Positions 10,288-17,842 of a stretch of DNA of 64,000 nucleotides are shown piece by piece. Position numbers and translations under genes: made by a program. The notes beneath the pieces were generated by a model. The model worked only from the letters and a program-made list of their open reading frames with translations, was not told the DNA's origin and ran no database searches. How positions within the stretch are numbered: the first letter of the stretch is position 1; each line of letters opens with the position of its first letter. Origin of the DNA: JBCBSP01 sp039819095 (lineage in GTDB: Bacteria > Pseudomonadota > Alphaproteobacteria > Caulobacterales > Maricaulaceae); assembly GCA_039819095.1 (NCBI GenBank), contig JBCBSP010000010.1, positions 25,629-89,628 of the forward strand, in the 5' to 3' direction.

Positions 10288-11142
10288 ATGCCGGTGGCGA
10301 GCCAACTGATAAGCGCAGAAGAAGCGATCATGGCGCATCGCGATGGTGCGTGTTTCGCAGACGCCAGCTGGTTCATGCCGAACGCAGGCCGGACCGGGGC
10401 TGAGGCCTTTGGTGAAGCGCGCATCCCTGGCGCGGTGCATTTCGACATTGATGCGGTCTGCGACCCGACGAGCGATCTGCCGCACATGGCGCCGGGCGCG
10501 GCGAGGTTTGAGCGCTGGCTCGCCGAAGCCGGCTTCAGCGGCGATGGGCGCTTCATCATCTATGACCAGAACGGATTTCTGGCCTCGGCGCGCGCTTGGT
10601 GGACGTTTCGGCGGTTCGGGCTGAAGGCTTGCGTGCTGGATGGCGGAATGGCGGCCTGGCGCGCAGAGGGCGGCCCGTTGGAAACCGGCGCCGCTAAGCC
10701 GCACGCCTCAGTCATGGCGGGCCCCGGTCGCGCAATCAGGGATGATGCGCTGAGCTGGGCGGACGTTCTGCACCATGTGGAAGCGGGCGACGCGACCATT
10801 GTCGATGCTCGATCTTACGATCGCTTTTCCGGTGAAGGCCCGGAGCCGCGTCCGGGGCTGCCTTCCGGACATATTCCCGGCTCACGAAGCCTGCCTTTCC
10901 AGACACTGATCGGGGAAGGCGGGCGCCTGCTTCGCGGCGAGACTCTCAACGATGTGCTGCAAGGCGCGGTTGGCGGGCCGAGCCGATCGGGCCGCATCAT
11001 CTGCAGCTGCGGCTCCGGCGTGACGGCGGCCATCCTGCATCTGGCTTTCACCGAGGCGGGCTATGATGATGTCTGGCTCTATGACGGCTCATGGACCGAA
11101 TGGGCCGGGCGAGGGGATTTGCCCGTAGAGTCTACAGCTTGA
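10288..11142 (+). CDS. sseA: 3-mercaptopyruvate/thiosulfate sulfurtransferase (two rhodanese domains)
   Basis: A 284-residue tandem-rhodanese protein. The N-terminal domain is non-catalytic; the C-terminal domain has the active-site loop CGSGVTAA with the persulfide cysteine at residue 241. CGSGV(T) is the signature of 3-mercaptopyruvate sulfurtransferases, which pass sulfur to thiol acceptors or cyanide. The rhodanese motif DARSYDRFSGEGPEPRPGL also fits SseA. Confidence 0.9.
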   Translation: MPVASQLISAEEAIMAHRDGACFADASWFMPNAGRTGAEAFGEARIPGAVHFDIDAVCDPTSDLPHMAPGAARFERWLAEAGFSGDGRFIIYDQNGFLASARAWWTFRRFGLKACVLDGGMAAWRAEGGPLETGAAKPHASVMAGPGRAIRDDALSWADVLHHVEAGDATIVDARSYDRFSGEGPEPRPGLPSGHIPGSRSLPFQTLIGEGGRLLRGETLNDVLQGAVGGPSRSGRIICSCGSGVTAAILHLAFTEAGYDDVWLYDGSWTEWAGRGDLPVESTA

Positions 11143-11168
11143 TGTAAGGGTACTCATAGTTGTATAAA
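11139..11168 (+). promoter_or_regulatory. Sigma70-type promoter of the peptide/protease cassette
   Basis: TTGATG (11139-11144) and TATAAA (11163-11168) are spaced by 18 nt. The -35 overlaps the stop codon of the sulfurtransferase gene. The -10 is much closer to the general sigma70 consensus than the GCTAGC-like boxes seen elsewhere in the window, fitting imported DNA. Confidence 0.55.
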
Positions 11169-11252
11169 TTTTCTCAAATGGGGGGATTGTGAAGCAGGAT
11201 TGCAATCTATTAGTTTGTATCCATGCGTGGGGAGCTTAGACGGAGATCGTAA

Positions 11253-11570
11253 ATTAGAGAATTGTTTGATCACGAAGTTCTGCTGGTCTCGGGTGGGGAA
11301 GAATCCTCACCTCCACCTTCTGAACCGCCAGCGGAGGAAGAAGTTGAAACTATTCTTGTTACGCCGGGTGACGGCAGCTGGGGCGGGACTTGCTGCGCCG
11401 GTTTTAACTTCTTCACAGTCCGGGTTTCAGGTGGCGCGATCCTGCGCGCCATTGGTGGGGCCGACGTATATGGTATTCCTGCGATTCAGAATGCGGATCG
11501 CATTACTCGTGAGCAGGAGGCAGAAGAGGAGCGTCGCCGTCGGGCGCTTGAGGACCTCAGGCTTGACTAA
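11253..11570 (+). CDS. Double-glycine-leader-like small protein, probable ATT start
   Basis: A 105-residue reading frame. Read from ATT at 11253, the N-terminus is (M)RELFDHEVLLVSGG, which closely resembles the bacteriocin-type double-glycine leader (MREL-x3-EV-x2-VSGG). GGAG at 11242-11245 is spaced 7 nt from this ATT. The only other in-frame start is TTG at 11262, which would remove the REL part and has no good ribosome-binding site; a TAA directly precedes the ATT. After GG comes an acidic Pro/Glu-rich stretch, a Gly/Cys-rich hydrophobic core with CCAGFNFF and a second SGG, and a charged helical tail. It lies 3 nt before a membrane-protease gene. Function is unknown; an exported peptide precursor is inferred. 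Confidence 0.6.
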   Translation: MRELFDHEVLLVSGGEESSPPPSEPPAEEEVETILVTPGDGSWGGTCCAGFNFFTVRVSGGAILRAIGGADVYGIPAIQNADRITREQEAEEERRRRALEDLRLD

Positions 11571-11573
11571 AGA

Positions 11574-12269
11574 ATGTTGGCGGGGTCAGCTTTCATGCTG
11601 ACCTCGCTCATCATCATGAATTTCTATATCATTTTAATAATTTTAATTTTCGTTGCAGCTTTATGTGTTGCGCGGCGCTCTTTTGTTTTTGCCCCGATTG
11701 TTCTTCTGGCCACAATTTTTGCTACTTCTGTTTTTTCATTATTCATCACCGCTGAGCTTATTTCCCGACATCCATCGTTGGCTGGAATGCTTGGCGCCTT
11801 GGAGGAAGTCATCCGCTGCAGTCTTCTGCTTGTCCTGGTCGCAGGCCCTTATCTTCAGCGGGCCGTGATCGGCTGCGCTGCGCTCTATGGATTCGTTGAA
11901 AGTTTGAGGTTCAAATGGGGTGAGCTTGGTTATCTCTTGCAAGAAAGGTTTAGCGCCGAGGCTCTGTCTGAGGTGTCTCGATTCCGTGATCTCTCTGGTA
12001 TTACCGTTTTTACGGATGCGGCAGCAATTATCTCAACATTTTTTGTTCATTTTTCGTGGCTTTGTATAGGGTTGTTATTGTTTAGGCGGCGTGTGTTAGG
12101 TATATTTATTGCAAGTGTTCTGCATTTCTCTGTCAATACTTTTGTGGTGGCGGCTCAGGTCAACGGTATGGCGTCCTCAAACTACTTCGCGATAACCTTC
12201 GGCTTCATGCTTTGGTCGCTCGTCATGGTGTATGGTCTCACGCGCGTCGCGCCACGAACGTTCCAGTAA
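11574..12269 (+). CDS. PrsW/CPBP-like intramembrane metalloprotease
   Basis: A 231-residue protein with about seven hydrophobic segments. Putative active-site residues are in order: E77-E78 and R81 (LEEVIR), E109 in GFVES, H159 in FVHFSW, and H184 with N188 in LHFSVN. This EE / E / H / HxxxN layout is typical of the PrsW (M82) and CPBP/Abi glutamic/metallo intramembrane proteases. It starts 3 nt after the peptide gene and is AT-richer than its surroundings. A GGTCAGC/GCTGACC hairpin (11584-11603) lies at its start, so ATG 11595 or 11616 are alternatives. It may process or confer immunity to the adjacent peptide; this is inference. Confidence 0.7.
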   Translation: MLAGSAFMLTSLIIMNFYIILIILIFVAALCVARRSFVFAPIVLLATIFATSVFSLFITAELISRHPSLAGMLGALEEVIRCSLLLVLVAGPYLQRAVIGCAALYGFVESLRFKWGELGYLLQERFSAEALSEVSRFRDLSGITVFTDAAAIISTFFVHFSWLCIGLLLFRRRVLGIFIASVLHFSVNTFVVAAQVNGMASSNYFAITFGFMLWSLVMVYGLTRVAPRTFQ

Positions 12270-12294
12270 GCGCACAGGTGATGAAACCGAAGCC

Positions 12295-13758
12295 ATGACT
12301 GACGTGACGCGGCTTGAGCGCCACCCGATATCTGTCGAAGAATTCCTGATGACCCCACCCTTTGATCAGCCATGCGCCCGGAAGTCTCTGGAGGCGCGCC
12401 TTACTGAGCCGACCAGCCCCTGTCCGGAGTCACGCCGTCCGTTTGTATTGGCCGCCGCCATTCTTGGCTCATCCATGGTGTTTATCGACGGCACGGCGTT
12501 GACGGTCGCCCTGCCGGCGATCCGTGACGGGTTGAACGCGAGCCCTTCGGCGTTGAACTGGATCGTGAACGCTTATGTGCTGGCGCTCGCCGCTTTCACG
12601 CTGATCGGCGGGGCGGCGGCGGACCGCTTTGGGCGTCGCCGCGTATTCCTGCTGGGTGCGATCGGCTTCGCGCTAGCCTCTGTCGCATGCGGGTTGGCGC
12701 GCGATGACATGCTGCTGATCTCAGCGCGTGCGGTTCAGGGCCTGTTTGGCGCGGCCCTGGCGCCGGCGAGTCTGGCCTTGATCGCGGCGGCTTACCCCAA
12801 GGGTGAGCGTGCTTCGGCAATCGGCGCCTGGGCCGGGGCTTCGGCGCTGACCACGGCCGCTGGCCCGGTCATTGGCGGGCTCTTGGTCGATAGTCTGCAC
12901 TGGAGCGCGATCTTCTTCATGAATGTGCCCGTCGCGGCGGGCGCGGTCTGGCTGGCCTGGCGGTTCTCTCCGGAAACGTCAGATGCGAAACAAGCCGGGC
13001 CCTTTGATGTGGCTGGAGCGATTCTCATCGCGCTGAGCCTGGGTGCGCTCGCTTACGGCCTCGTCGGTCTTGGGGAAGGCGCGGCGAGCCGGTTGGAAGC
13101 GATCGGCGCGCTGGTCGCCGGCTCTGTCTTATTTGTCGGCTTTGTTTTGCGAGAGCACCGGGCCAGCGCGCCCATGGCGCCGCCGAGCCTGTTTGCAATT
13201 CCAGCCCTTGCCGGTGCGAACGGGTTTACCCTGCTGGCCTATGTGGGACTGGGCTCGGCCCTGTTTGTGCTGCCGCTGGTGCTGGCCGATCAACGCGGCT
13301 GGACCGCCACCCAGATCGGTGCGGCCTTTCTGCCGTTCACCCTGGCGGTCGGTTTTTTGTCAGGCCCTGCGGGGCGGCTCGCGCAGAGATTCGGTGCGCG
13401 GTGGGTGATGACGGCCGGCGCCGGGCTGGCGGCTGCCGGCTTTCTGGCGCTTCAATCGTCAATCGGCGATGGCGCGGCCTGGCTCTCGGTTCTGGCGCCC
13501 ATGATGCTGATCGGCATCGGCTTTGCCGCTTTCATACCGGCCTTGACCGATATCGCGGTCTCCTCCGCGCCGGCTGAGCTTGAAGGCGTAGCTTCAGGGG
13601 TCAACAATGCGGTTGCGCGCGTCGCCCAGCTGATCGGCGTGGCGGTCGCAGCCGCTGTATTGCAGGCCGACGCGCCCCAAGCCGCCTTCCTGCTGGCCAC
13701 CGGCGCCGCGCTTGCCGGCGCGGCGATTGCGCTGGCGACGGCCTCCCGGCGATCGTGA
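12295..13758 (+). CDS. MFS drug/H+ antiporter (DHA2, EmrB/QacA type)
   Basis: A 487-residue transporter of the 14-TM class. TM1 carries MVFIDGTALTVALPAI (DHA2 motif), and the A motif between TM2 and TM3 reads AAADRFGRRRV. Such proteins export drugs, dyes or other hydrophobic compounds. An unusual soluble N-terminus of about 45 residues precedes TM1; it contains ISVEEFLMTPPFD. The chosen ATG avoids overlap with the protease gene. Base composition returns to normal here, so it probably is not part of the AT-rich cassette. Confidence 0.85.
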   Translation: MTDVTRLERHPISVEEFLMTPPFDQPCARKSLEARLTEPTSPCPESRRPFVLAAAILGSSMVFIDGTALTVALPAIRDGLNASPSALNWIVNAYVLALAAFTLIGGAAADRFGRRRVFLLGAIGFALASVACGLARDDMLLISARAVQGLFGAALAPASLALIAAAYPKGERASAIGAWAGASALTTAAGPVIGGLLVDSLHWSAIFFMNVPVAAGAVWLAWRFSPETSDAKQAGPFDVAGAILIALSLGALAYGLVGLGEGAASRLEAIGALVAGSVLFVGFVLREHRASAPMAPPSLFAIPALAGANGFTLLAYVGLGSALFVLPLVLADQRGWTATQIGAAFLPFTLAVGFLSGPAGRLAQRFGARWVMTAGAGLAAAGFLALQSSIGDGAAWLSVLAPMMLIGIGFAAFIPALTDIAVSSAPAELEGVASGVNNAVARVAQLIGVAVAAAVLQADAPQAAFLLATGAALAGAAIALATASRRS

Positions 13759-13771
13759 CCTTCATCAACCC

Positions 13772-13786
13772 GTGAACAGTGTTCAC
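13772..13786. promoter_or_regulatory. Perfect palindromic operator candidate
   Basis: GTGAACAGTGTTCAC is a perfect 7-bp inverted repeat around one central base. It lies just upstream of a putative promoter for the nitronate monooxygenase gene. Symmetry and length are typical of TetR- or GntR-family operators; the regulator is unknown. Confidence 0.5.
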
Positions 13787-13794
13787 ATCCGCTC

Positions 13795-13822
13795 TCGACA
13801 GCGCTGATTTCCGCGCTAGCCT
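13795..13822 (+). promoter_or_regulatory. Putative promoter of the nitronate monooxygenase gene
   Basis: TCGACA (13795-13800), 16-nt spacer, TAGCCT (13817-13822) within GCTAGCC, a Caulobacter-type -10. It lies 38 nt before the GTG start, with the palindrome 13772-13786 directly upstream. Confidence 0.4.
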
Positions 13823-13860
13823 CTGCGGCCTGAACGAAGCGCCAGCGTGAGGAGAAGAGC

Positions 13861-14823
13861 GTGGCCGGACTGGAAAGCCTGAATGGACGTCTGCGTTTGC
13901 CGGTTATCGGCGCGCCGCTTTTCATCATCTCCAACCCCAAGCTGGTCATCGCCCAGTGCAAGGCCGGCATTGTCGGCTCGTTTCCCGCGCTCAACGCGCG
14001 TCCGCAGAGCCAGCTTGATGAGTGGCTGGATGAGATCACCTCTGAACTGGACAGCTACAACAAGGCCAACCCGGACAAGCCGGCAGCGCCCTATGCGGTG
14101 AACCAGATCGTGCACCGTTCCAATGACCGCCTGGAGGCGGACATGGAGACCTGCGCGAAATACAAGGTTCCGCTCGTGATCACCTCGCTGGGCGCGCGCG
14201 TTGAGCTCAATGATGCGGTGCACAGCTGGGGCGGGCATACGCTGCACGACATCATCAATGTGAAATTCGCCCGCAAGGCGCTGGAAAAGGGCGCCGACGG
14301 GCTGATCGCGGTGTGCGCGGGGGCGGGCGGACACGCCGGCACGCTCTCGCCCTTCGCCCTCATCAGCGAGATTCGCGAATTCTTTGACGGTCCGCTGCTT
14401 GTTTCAGGCTCGATCGCGACCGGGGCGGGCGTGCTCGCCTCTGAGGCCATGGGCGCGGACTACGCCTATATCGGTTCCGCCTTCATCGCGACCGATGAGG
14501 CGCGCTGCAGCGAGGATTACAAGCAGGGCATTGTCGATGGCAAAGCCGATGACATTGTCTATTCCAGCCTCTTCACCGGGGTGAGCGGCAATTATCTGCG
14601 CCGCTCGATCGAGAACGCCGGGCTGGATCCCGACAATCTGCCGGAAAGCGACCCCAGCGCGATGAATTTCGGCTCCGGCGGCAATACCGACGCCAAGGCC
14701 TGGAAAGACATCTGGGGCTCCGGCCAGGGCATTGGCGCGATCAAGACAATCGCGTCAACGGCTGACTATGTGGACCAGCTCGAACGCGAATACCTGGCGG
14801 CGAAGGCGCGGGTTTGCGGGTGA
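13861..14823 (+). CDS. Nitronate monooxygenase family flavoprotein
   Basis: A 320-residue TIM-barrel FMN enzyme of the NMO (2-nitropropane dioxygenase) family, which oxidises nitronates such as propionate-3-nitronate. Family signs are the early LPVIGAPLFIISNPKLV, the glycine-rich AGAGGHAGTLSPFALI segment and the FMN phosphate loops VSGSIATGAGVLAS and GADYAYIGSAFIATDEA. Translation starts at GTG with GGAG upstream. Some family members act as enoyl reductases, so the nitronate substrate is not proven. Confidence 0.87.
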   Translation: MAGLESLNGRLRLPVIGAPLFIISNPKLVIAQCKAGIVGSFPALNARPQSQLDEWLDEITSELDSYNKANPDKPAAPYAVNQIVHRSNDRLEADMETCAKYKVPLVITSLGARVELNDAVHSWGGHTLHDIINVKFARKALEKGADGLIAVCAGAGGHAGTLSPFALISEIREFFDGPLLVSGSIATGAGVLASEAMGADYAYIGSAFIATDEARCSEDYKQGIVDGKADDIVYSSLFTGVSGNYLRRSIENAGLDPDNLPESDPSAMNFGSGGNTDAKAWKDIWGSGQGIGAIKTIASTADYVDQLEREYLAAKARVCG

Positions 14824-14837
14824 TTGAAAATCTCGCT

Positions 14838-14866
14838 TTGACGTTGCTTCATGCAATTACTAGACT
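14838..14866 (+). promoter_or_regulatory. Sigma70-type promoter of the secreted-protein/membrane-protein pair
   Basis: TTGACG (14838-14843), 17-nt spacer, TAGACT (14861-14866). The start codon of the next gene is 35 nt downstream of the -10. Confidence 0.55.
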
Positions 14867-14901
14867 CGGCCCGGGCTTTGGTTCGTTGAGCGGTCTGGCG
14901 C

Positions 14902-16272
14902 ATGCTTGGAATTCTGATCGCAATTGCTGTCGCGGCTACGGCTGACGAGCCGCCGCGCAGCAATACCGGTTGCGACGCGTTTGCCCGGCTGAATCACTCT
15001 CATCTCTATCAGCAGGCTGATAGCGCCATGTTTGGGGTGCTTGGCCCGGATATGGTCGAGCACCGCGCGATCGACTTACAGGAGCGCCTTTCACAGGACT
15101 GGATTCGTCGTTGGCTTGAATCCCATTCCCGGTCTAATCCGGACGCCCATGACTGCGGCCTGTTGTCATTCGGCCCCAGTCGCGGAGAGAAAGGCGGGTT
15201 GGCGGCGCGCGGCTCACCCTTTGACCCGGAAGCTGATCCGAGGCTGGTGATCGTGCGCGTACACGCGCCCGAAGCCCATGCTGCGCTTGATGTCTACACA
15301 GTCGCAGCTTCGGTCGGACTCGACGTTGGCGGCGTTAATCGCGCAAGCCTCTCGCCGCGCGGAGGCTTGGTTTCCGATATTCTCTTTTCTTCCCAGACTG
15401 ACATAACACCAGACCAGATTAAGGCGTTCCAGCACGTTCAAAGCGTCGATCGCGTGTTCGGCGTGAGTCGATCGGGGCTCCCCCTTGAAGGCGCGCGCGA
15501 GCCTGTTGGTCCCTTTGAGCACCCGGTTATTTCATCATTACGTTTCAGTGACTTGGGGGCGATGACCCAACTCAATGCTCGGGGCTGGAGCGATGAAAGG
15601 CACCTTATCGAGCTCAGCTTTGAGCTGGCGTCCACTGATGCCCAGCGTTTGCCGTTCAACGGTCTATCCGCAGAATGGGGTCGACGCATGGAATGTTTCC
15701 GAGACGAGTGGGCTTCAAGTCTTGATAGACCAGCCAACCCTTTCAAGTGGTTCGCCGGACCTCATCGACAGGATCGCATACGCGGTGCGCCAGTAAATCT
15801 GATAGGAGGTTCTTTGGAGTCTGTGGTTGAAGGCCACGCGATTGGCGGCTTCACGCTGGGCTTCACCGACGCTCGCAATGAAGTGATGCACGAACGTGGC
15901 GAGGAGATTTGGGAAAGGGTCGAGGCGGATTATGCGGTTCTGGTGGAAGATACCCCTCGTGGTCCGCGAGTCCTTGTAACCCAAAGCCTGTTGGTTTCAG
16001 TTGCGGAGGGCAATAATCCGCTCGGCTGGGGAGCGGCCGTCGAAGGCGGCGACTACCAAGCGGTCTCGGTGCAGGATGAGCGGGGCCGAGGGCTGGTGGA
16101 GACCTACGCCAGGGATCTTGCGCGCTGCGTTGCTGGGGTGTTTTCCAACGAGTTTCGTGATTCCTGCGTGCTGGGCGGCGACTTCAGGGCGCGCCGCCGC
16201 GGCGCGATGCGTCAGCAGAACTGGACACCCGGCCAATGCGAACAGGAAGGAGCTTCAGGTGCGGTTCGGTAA
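14902..16272 (+). CDS. Unidentified secreted protein
   Basis: A 456-residue protein that I do not recognise. The first 14 residues are hydrophobic (MLGILIAIAVAATA) and look like a short signal peptide, so export is likely. The mature part is soluble and mixed in character, with several Cys residues (including NTGCDAF, HDCGLLS, MECFRDE, RDSCVLG) that could form disulfides in the periplasm. A run reading VVEGHAIGGFTLGF precedes the C-terminal third. It overlaps the next gene by 14 nt and has its own good promoter. No homologous fold is evident; confidence is for the gene, not a function. Confidence 0.72.
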   Translation: MLGILIAIAVAATADEPPRSNTGCDAFARLNHSHLYQQADSAMFGVLGPDMVEHRAIDLQERLSQDWIRRWLESHSRSNPDAHDCGLLSFGPSRGEKGGLAARGSPFDPEADPRLVIVRVHAPEAHAALDVYTVAASVGLDVGGVNRASLSPRGGLVSDILFSSQTDITPDQIKAFQHVQSVDRVFGVSRSGLPLEGAREPVGPFEHPVISSLRFSDLGAMTQLNARGWSDERHLIELSFELASTDAQRLPFNGLSAEWGRRMECFRDEWASSLDRPANPFKWFAGPHRQDRIRGAPVNLIGGSLESVVEGHAIGGFTLGFTDARNEVMHERGEEIWERVEADYAVLVEDTPRGPRVLVTQSLLVSVAEGNNPLGWGAAVEGGDYQAVSVQDERGRGLVETYARDLARCVAGVFSNEFRDSCVLGGDFRARRRGAMRQQNWTPGQCEQEGASGAVR

Positions 16273-16711
16273 AGTCGCCCTGATCACTGGCATAGGCTCT
16301 CTTGTTTGCCACGTGCTGGTTTATATCGTGCTGTTCACCATGGTCCATCCGGACGTAACGGCGGGCTATACGACGTCTGATTTGGCGCGGTTAATCCTGC
16401 CAATCACCGGTGGCTATGCGAGCGCCTTTTTCGTCTTCATCATACGCAATCGGGACGGTATGCCGCCGGTTTATGACCGGTCGGTCACCCGTGTTTACGC
16501 CGTGCTCGCTTTCCTCGGTCCGGTTGCGATATTCATTCCGGTCTTGATCACGAGCTTTCTCTATCTGGCCAGTTACGACTTCATAACCGAAGGCGGAGCA
16601 ATGCCGACCGCCATCACGGCGATCGTAGCGATGGCGGCCGTTTATCAGACGCCTTTCTTCGCGGACATGTTCGCTTCGCCGCCAGAAGGCGAAGCGGCCA
16701 AAGGCGATTAA
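16259..16711 (+). CDS. Unidentified four-TM membrane protein
   Basis: A 150-residue protein with four hydrophobic segments (about 3-22, 38-60, 76-98 and 105-128) and a short acidic tail. Translation starts at GTG 16259: AAGGAG lies about 7 nt upstream, inside the end of the preceding gene, so the two are translationally coupled. An upstream extension in the same frame is basic and overlaps the preceding gene, and is discarded. It probably acts with the secreted protein; function unknown. Its TAA overlaps the stop of the converging gene by 4 nt. Confidence 0.72.
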   Translation: MRFGKVALITGIGSLVCHVLVYIVLFTMVHPDVTAGYTTSDLARLILPITGGYASAFFVFIIRNRDGMPPVYDRSVTRVYAVLAFLGPVAIFIPVLITSFLYLASYDFITEGGAMPTAITAIVAMAAVYQTPFFADMFASPPEGEAAKGD

Positions 16712-17094
16712 AACAAGAGCGCGCGTGGATCGGGGTGCGGGCGTCCGTCGACAAGGCGGACGAGGCCGACAGCGGCGCGCACCACCACCCAGATCGTGCC
16801 GAGCGCCCAGATGACGAAACCGATCAGCAGCCAGAAGGTCAGAAGGCCGAGCAGAAAAATCGCGAAGCCGATCCACAGCGTGTAGATTTGATAGGTGAAG
16901 TGCGATTGCAGCCAGGACGCGGCGCTGGGCCGGCGCACATAGGCCAGTATCGCGGCGATGATCATCGTGACGCCATTGGCCGGGCCGACCAGGAAGAGAA
17001 TGTAATTCACGACCGCGAGAACCCGGTCGCCATCGGTGGTGGCGGGGTCGTGCGTGGTCGGGCTCGTTTCGGTCTGCGGCGCGTCAGCGTTCAT
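16708..17094 (-). CDS. DUF4870-like small membrane protein
   Basis: A 128-residue protein with a soluble N-terminus rich in Thr/Glu/Asp and three hydrophobic segments. The pattern LAVVNYILFLVG, then LQSHFTYQIYTLWIGF and a final WVVVRAAVGLVRLVDG, fits the DUF4870/Tic20-like family. The ATG at 17094 has AAGGAG upstream. Function is unknown. Confidence 0.72.
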   Translation of the reverse strand: MNADAPQTETSPTTHDPATTDGDRVLAVVNYILFLVGPANGVTMIIAAILAYVRRPSAASWLQSHFTYQIYTLWIGFAIFLLGLLTFWLLIGFVIWALGTIWVVVRAAVGLVRLVDGRPHPDPRALLF

Positions 17095-17207
17095 CACATC
17101 ACTCCTTGAGGCGGTGCCCTTCGACCCGCTTATGCCGAGTGGCGGGCATGAAGGCAAATGAAGCTGCTGCAAGGAAACCCTTCCGGGACGCTGCGCGCGA
17201 GGTCACC

Positions 17208-17492
17208 ATGGCGGGCATGAATCGTGATCGCGAATTCAACCCGGCGACCGCGCCGCGTTTTTCCTGGAGCCGCATCGTGTTTGTGCTCGGTGTGACGCTT
17301 GTCGGGACGTCGATTGTGTTGACAGGGCTGGTCGCAGAGCGTTCCACCTTGCTCGTGAGCCTGATATGGATGGTGGCGAGCCTGGTGACTGCGCTCGGCC
17401 TGTCGATGATGTATGCAAATGCCCAGCGCAGTGACGCGACCCATGCTTCGGCTCGCCCTGCGCGTCAGAAACAAGAGGACACAAGATCATGA
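17208..17492 (+). CDS. Hypothetical two-TM protein
   Basis: A 94-residue protein with two hydrophobic segments (IVFVLGVTLVGTSIVLTGLV and LLVSLIWMVASLVTALGLSM) and a polar tail. GAGG lies 5 nt before the chosen ATG; in-frame ATGs at 17106 and 17148 are possible. Its stop overlaps the next start (ATGA), placing it first in a three-gene operon with an UPF0145 protein and a signal peptidase. No family recognised. Confidence 0.6.
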   Translation: MAGMNRDREFNPATAPRFSWSRIVFVLGVTLVGTSIVLTGLVAERSTLLVSLIWMVASLVTALGLSMMYANAQRSDATHASARPARQKQEDTRS

Positions 17493-17842
17493 GCGACGCC
17501 CCGGCAACGCCAGAAACCCGTTCGCCCGTCCTTGTGACCATGGCCGATGGGGTGCCTGATCGCGAAGTGGTTCAGGTGCTCGGCATCGCGCGCGGAAGCG
17601 TTGTGCGCGCCCGCTTTTTCGGTCGCGACTTCATCGCCGGGCTGCGCAATCTGGTGGGCGGCGAGGTGACCGAATACACCAAGCTGCTCTCCGAGGCCCG
17701 CGAGCAGGCGCTTGGCCGCCTCGTCACCCATGCTGAGGCGCTGGGCGCGGACGCGGTGATCACGTTTCGCTTCTCCACTTCAACAGTGATGGAAGGCTCT
17801 GCGGAGATTCTCGCCTATGGCACGGCGGTCAAACTGAAATGA
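17489..17842 (+). CDS. UPF0145/YbjQ family protein
   Basis: A 117-residue protein of the YbjQ family, annotated as putative heavy-metal-binding and known from structures to form pentamers. Signature parts are VVQVLGIARGSVVRAR, the helix LLSEAREQALGRLVTHAEALGADAVI and the last strands AEILAYGTAV. Both ends overlap neighbours by 4 nt (ATGA), so it is translated together with the signal peptidase. The true role is unknown. Confidence 0.85.
   Translation: MSDAPATPETRSPVLVTMADGVPDREVVQVLGIARGSVVRARFFGRDFIAGLRNLVGGEVTEYTKLLSEAREQALGRLVTHAEALGADAVITFRFSTSTVMEGSAEILAYGTAVKLK

Noticed and set aside
11200..11601. A 133-residue frame overlapping the double-glycine-type peptide gene.
   Set aside because: It is basic, has no ribosome-binding site, and the other frame carries the leader motif and runs directly into the protease gene.
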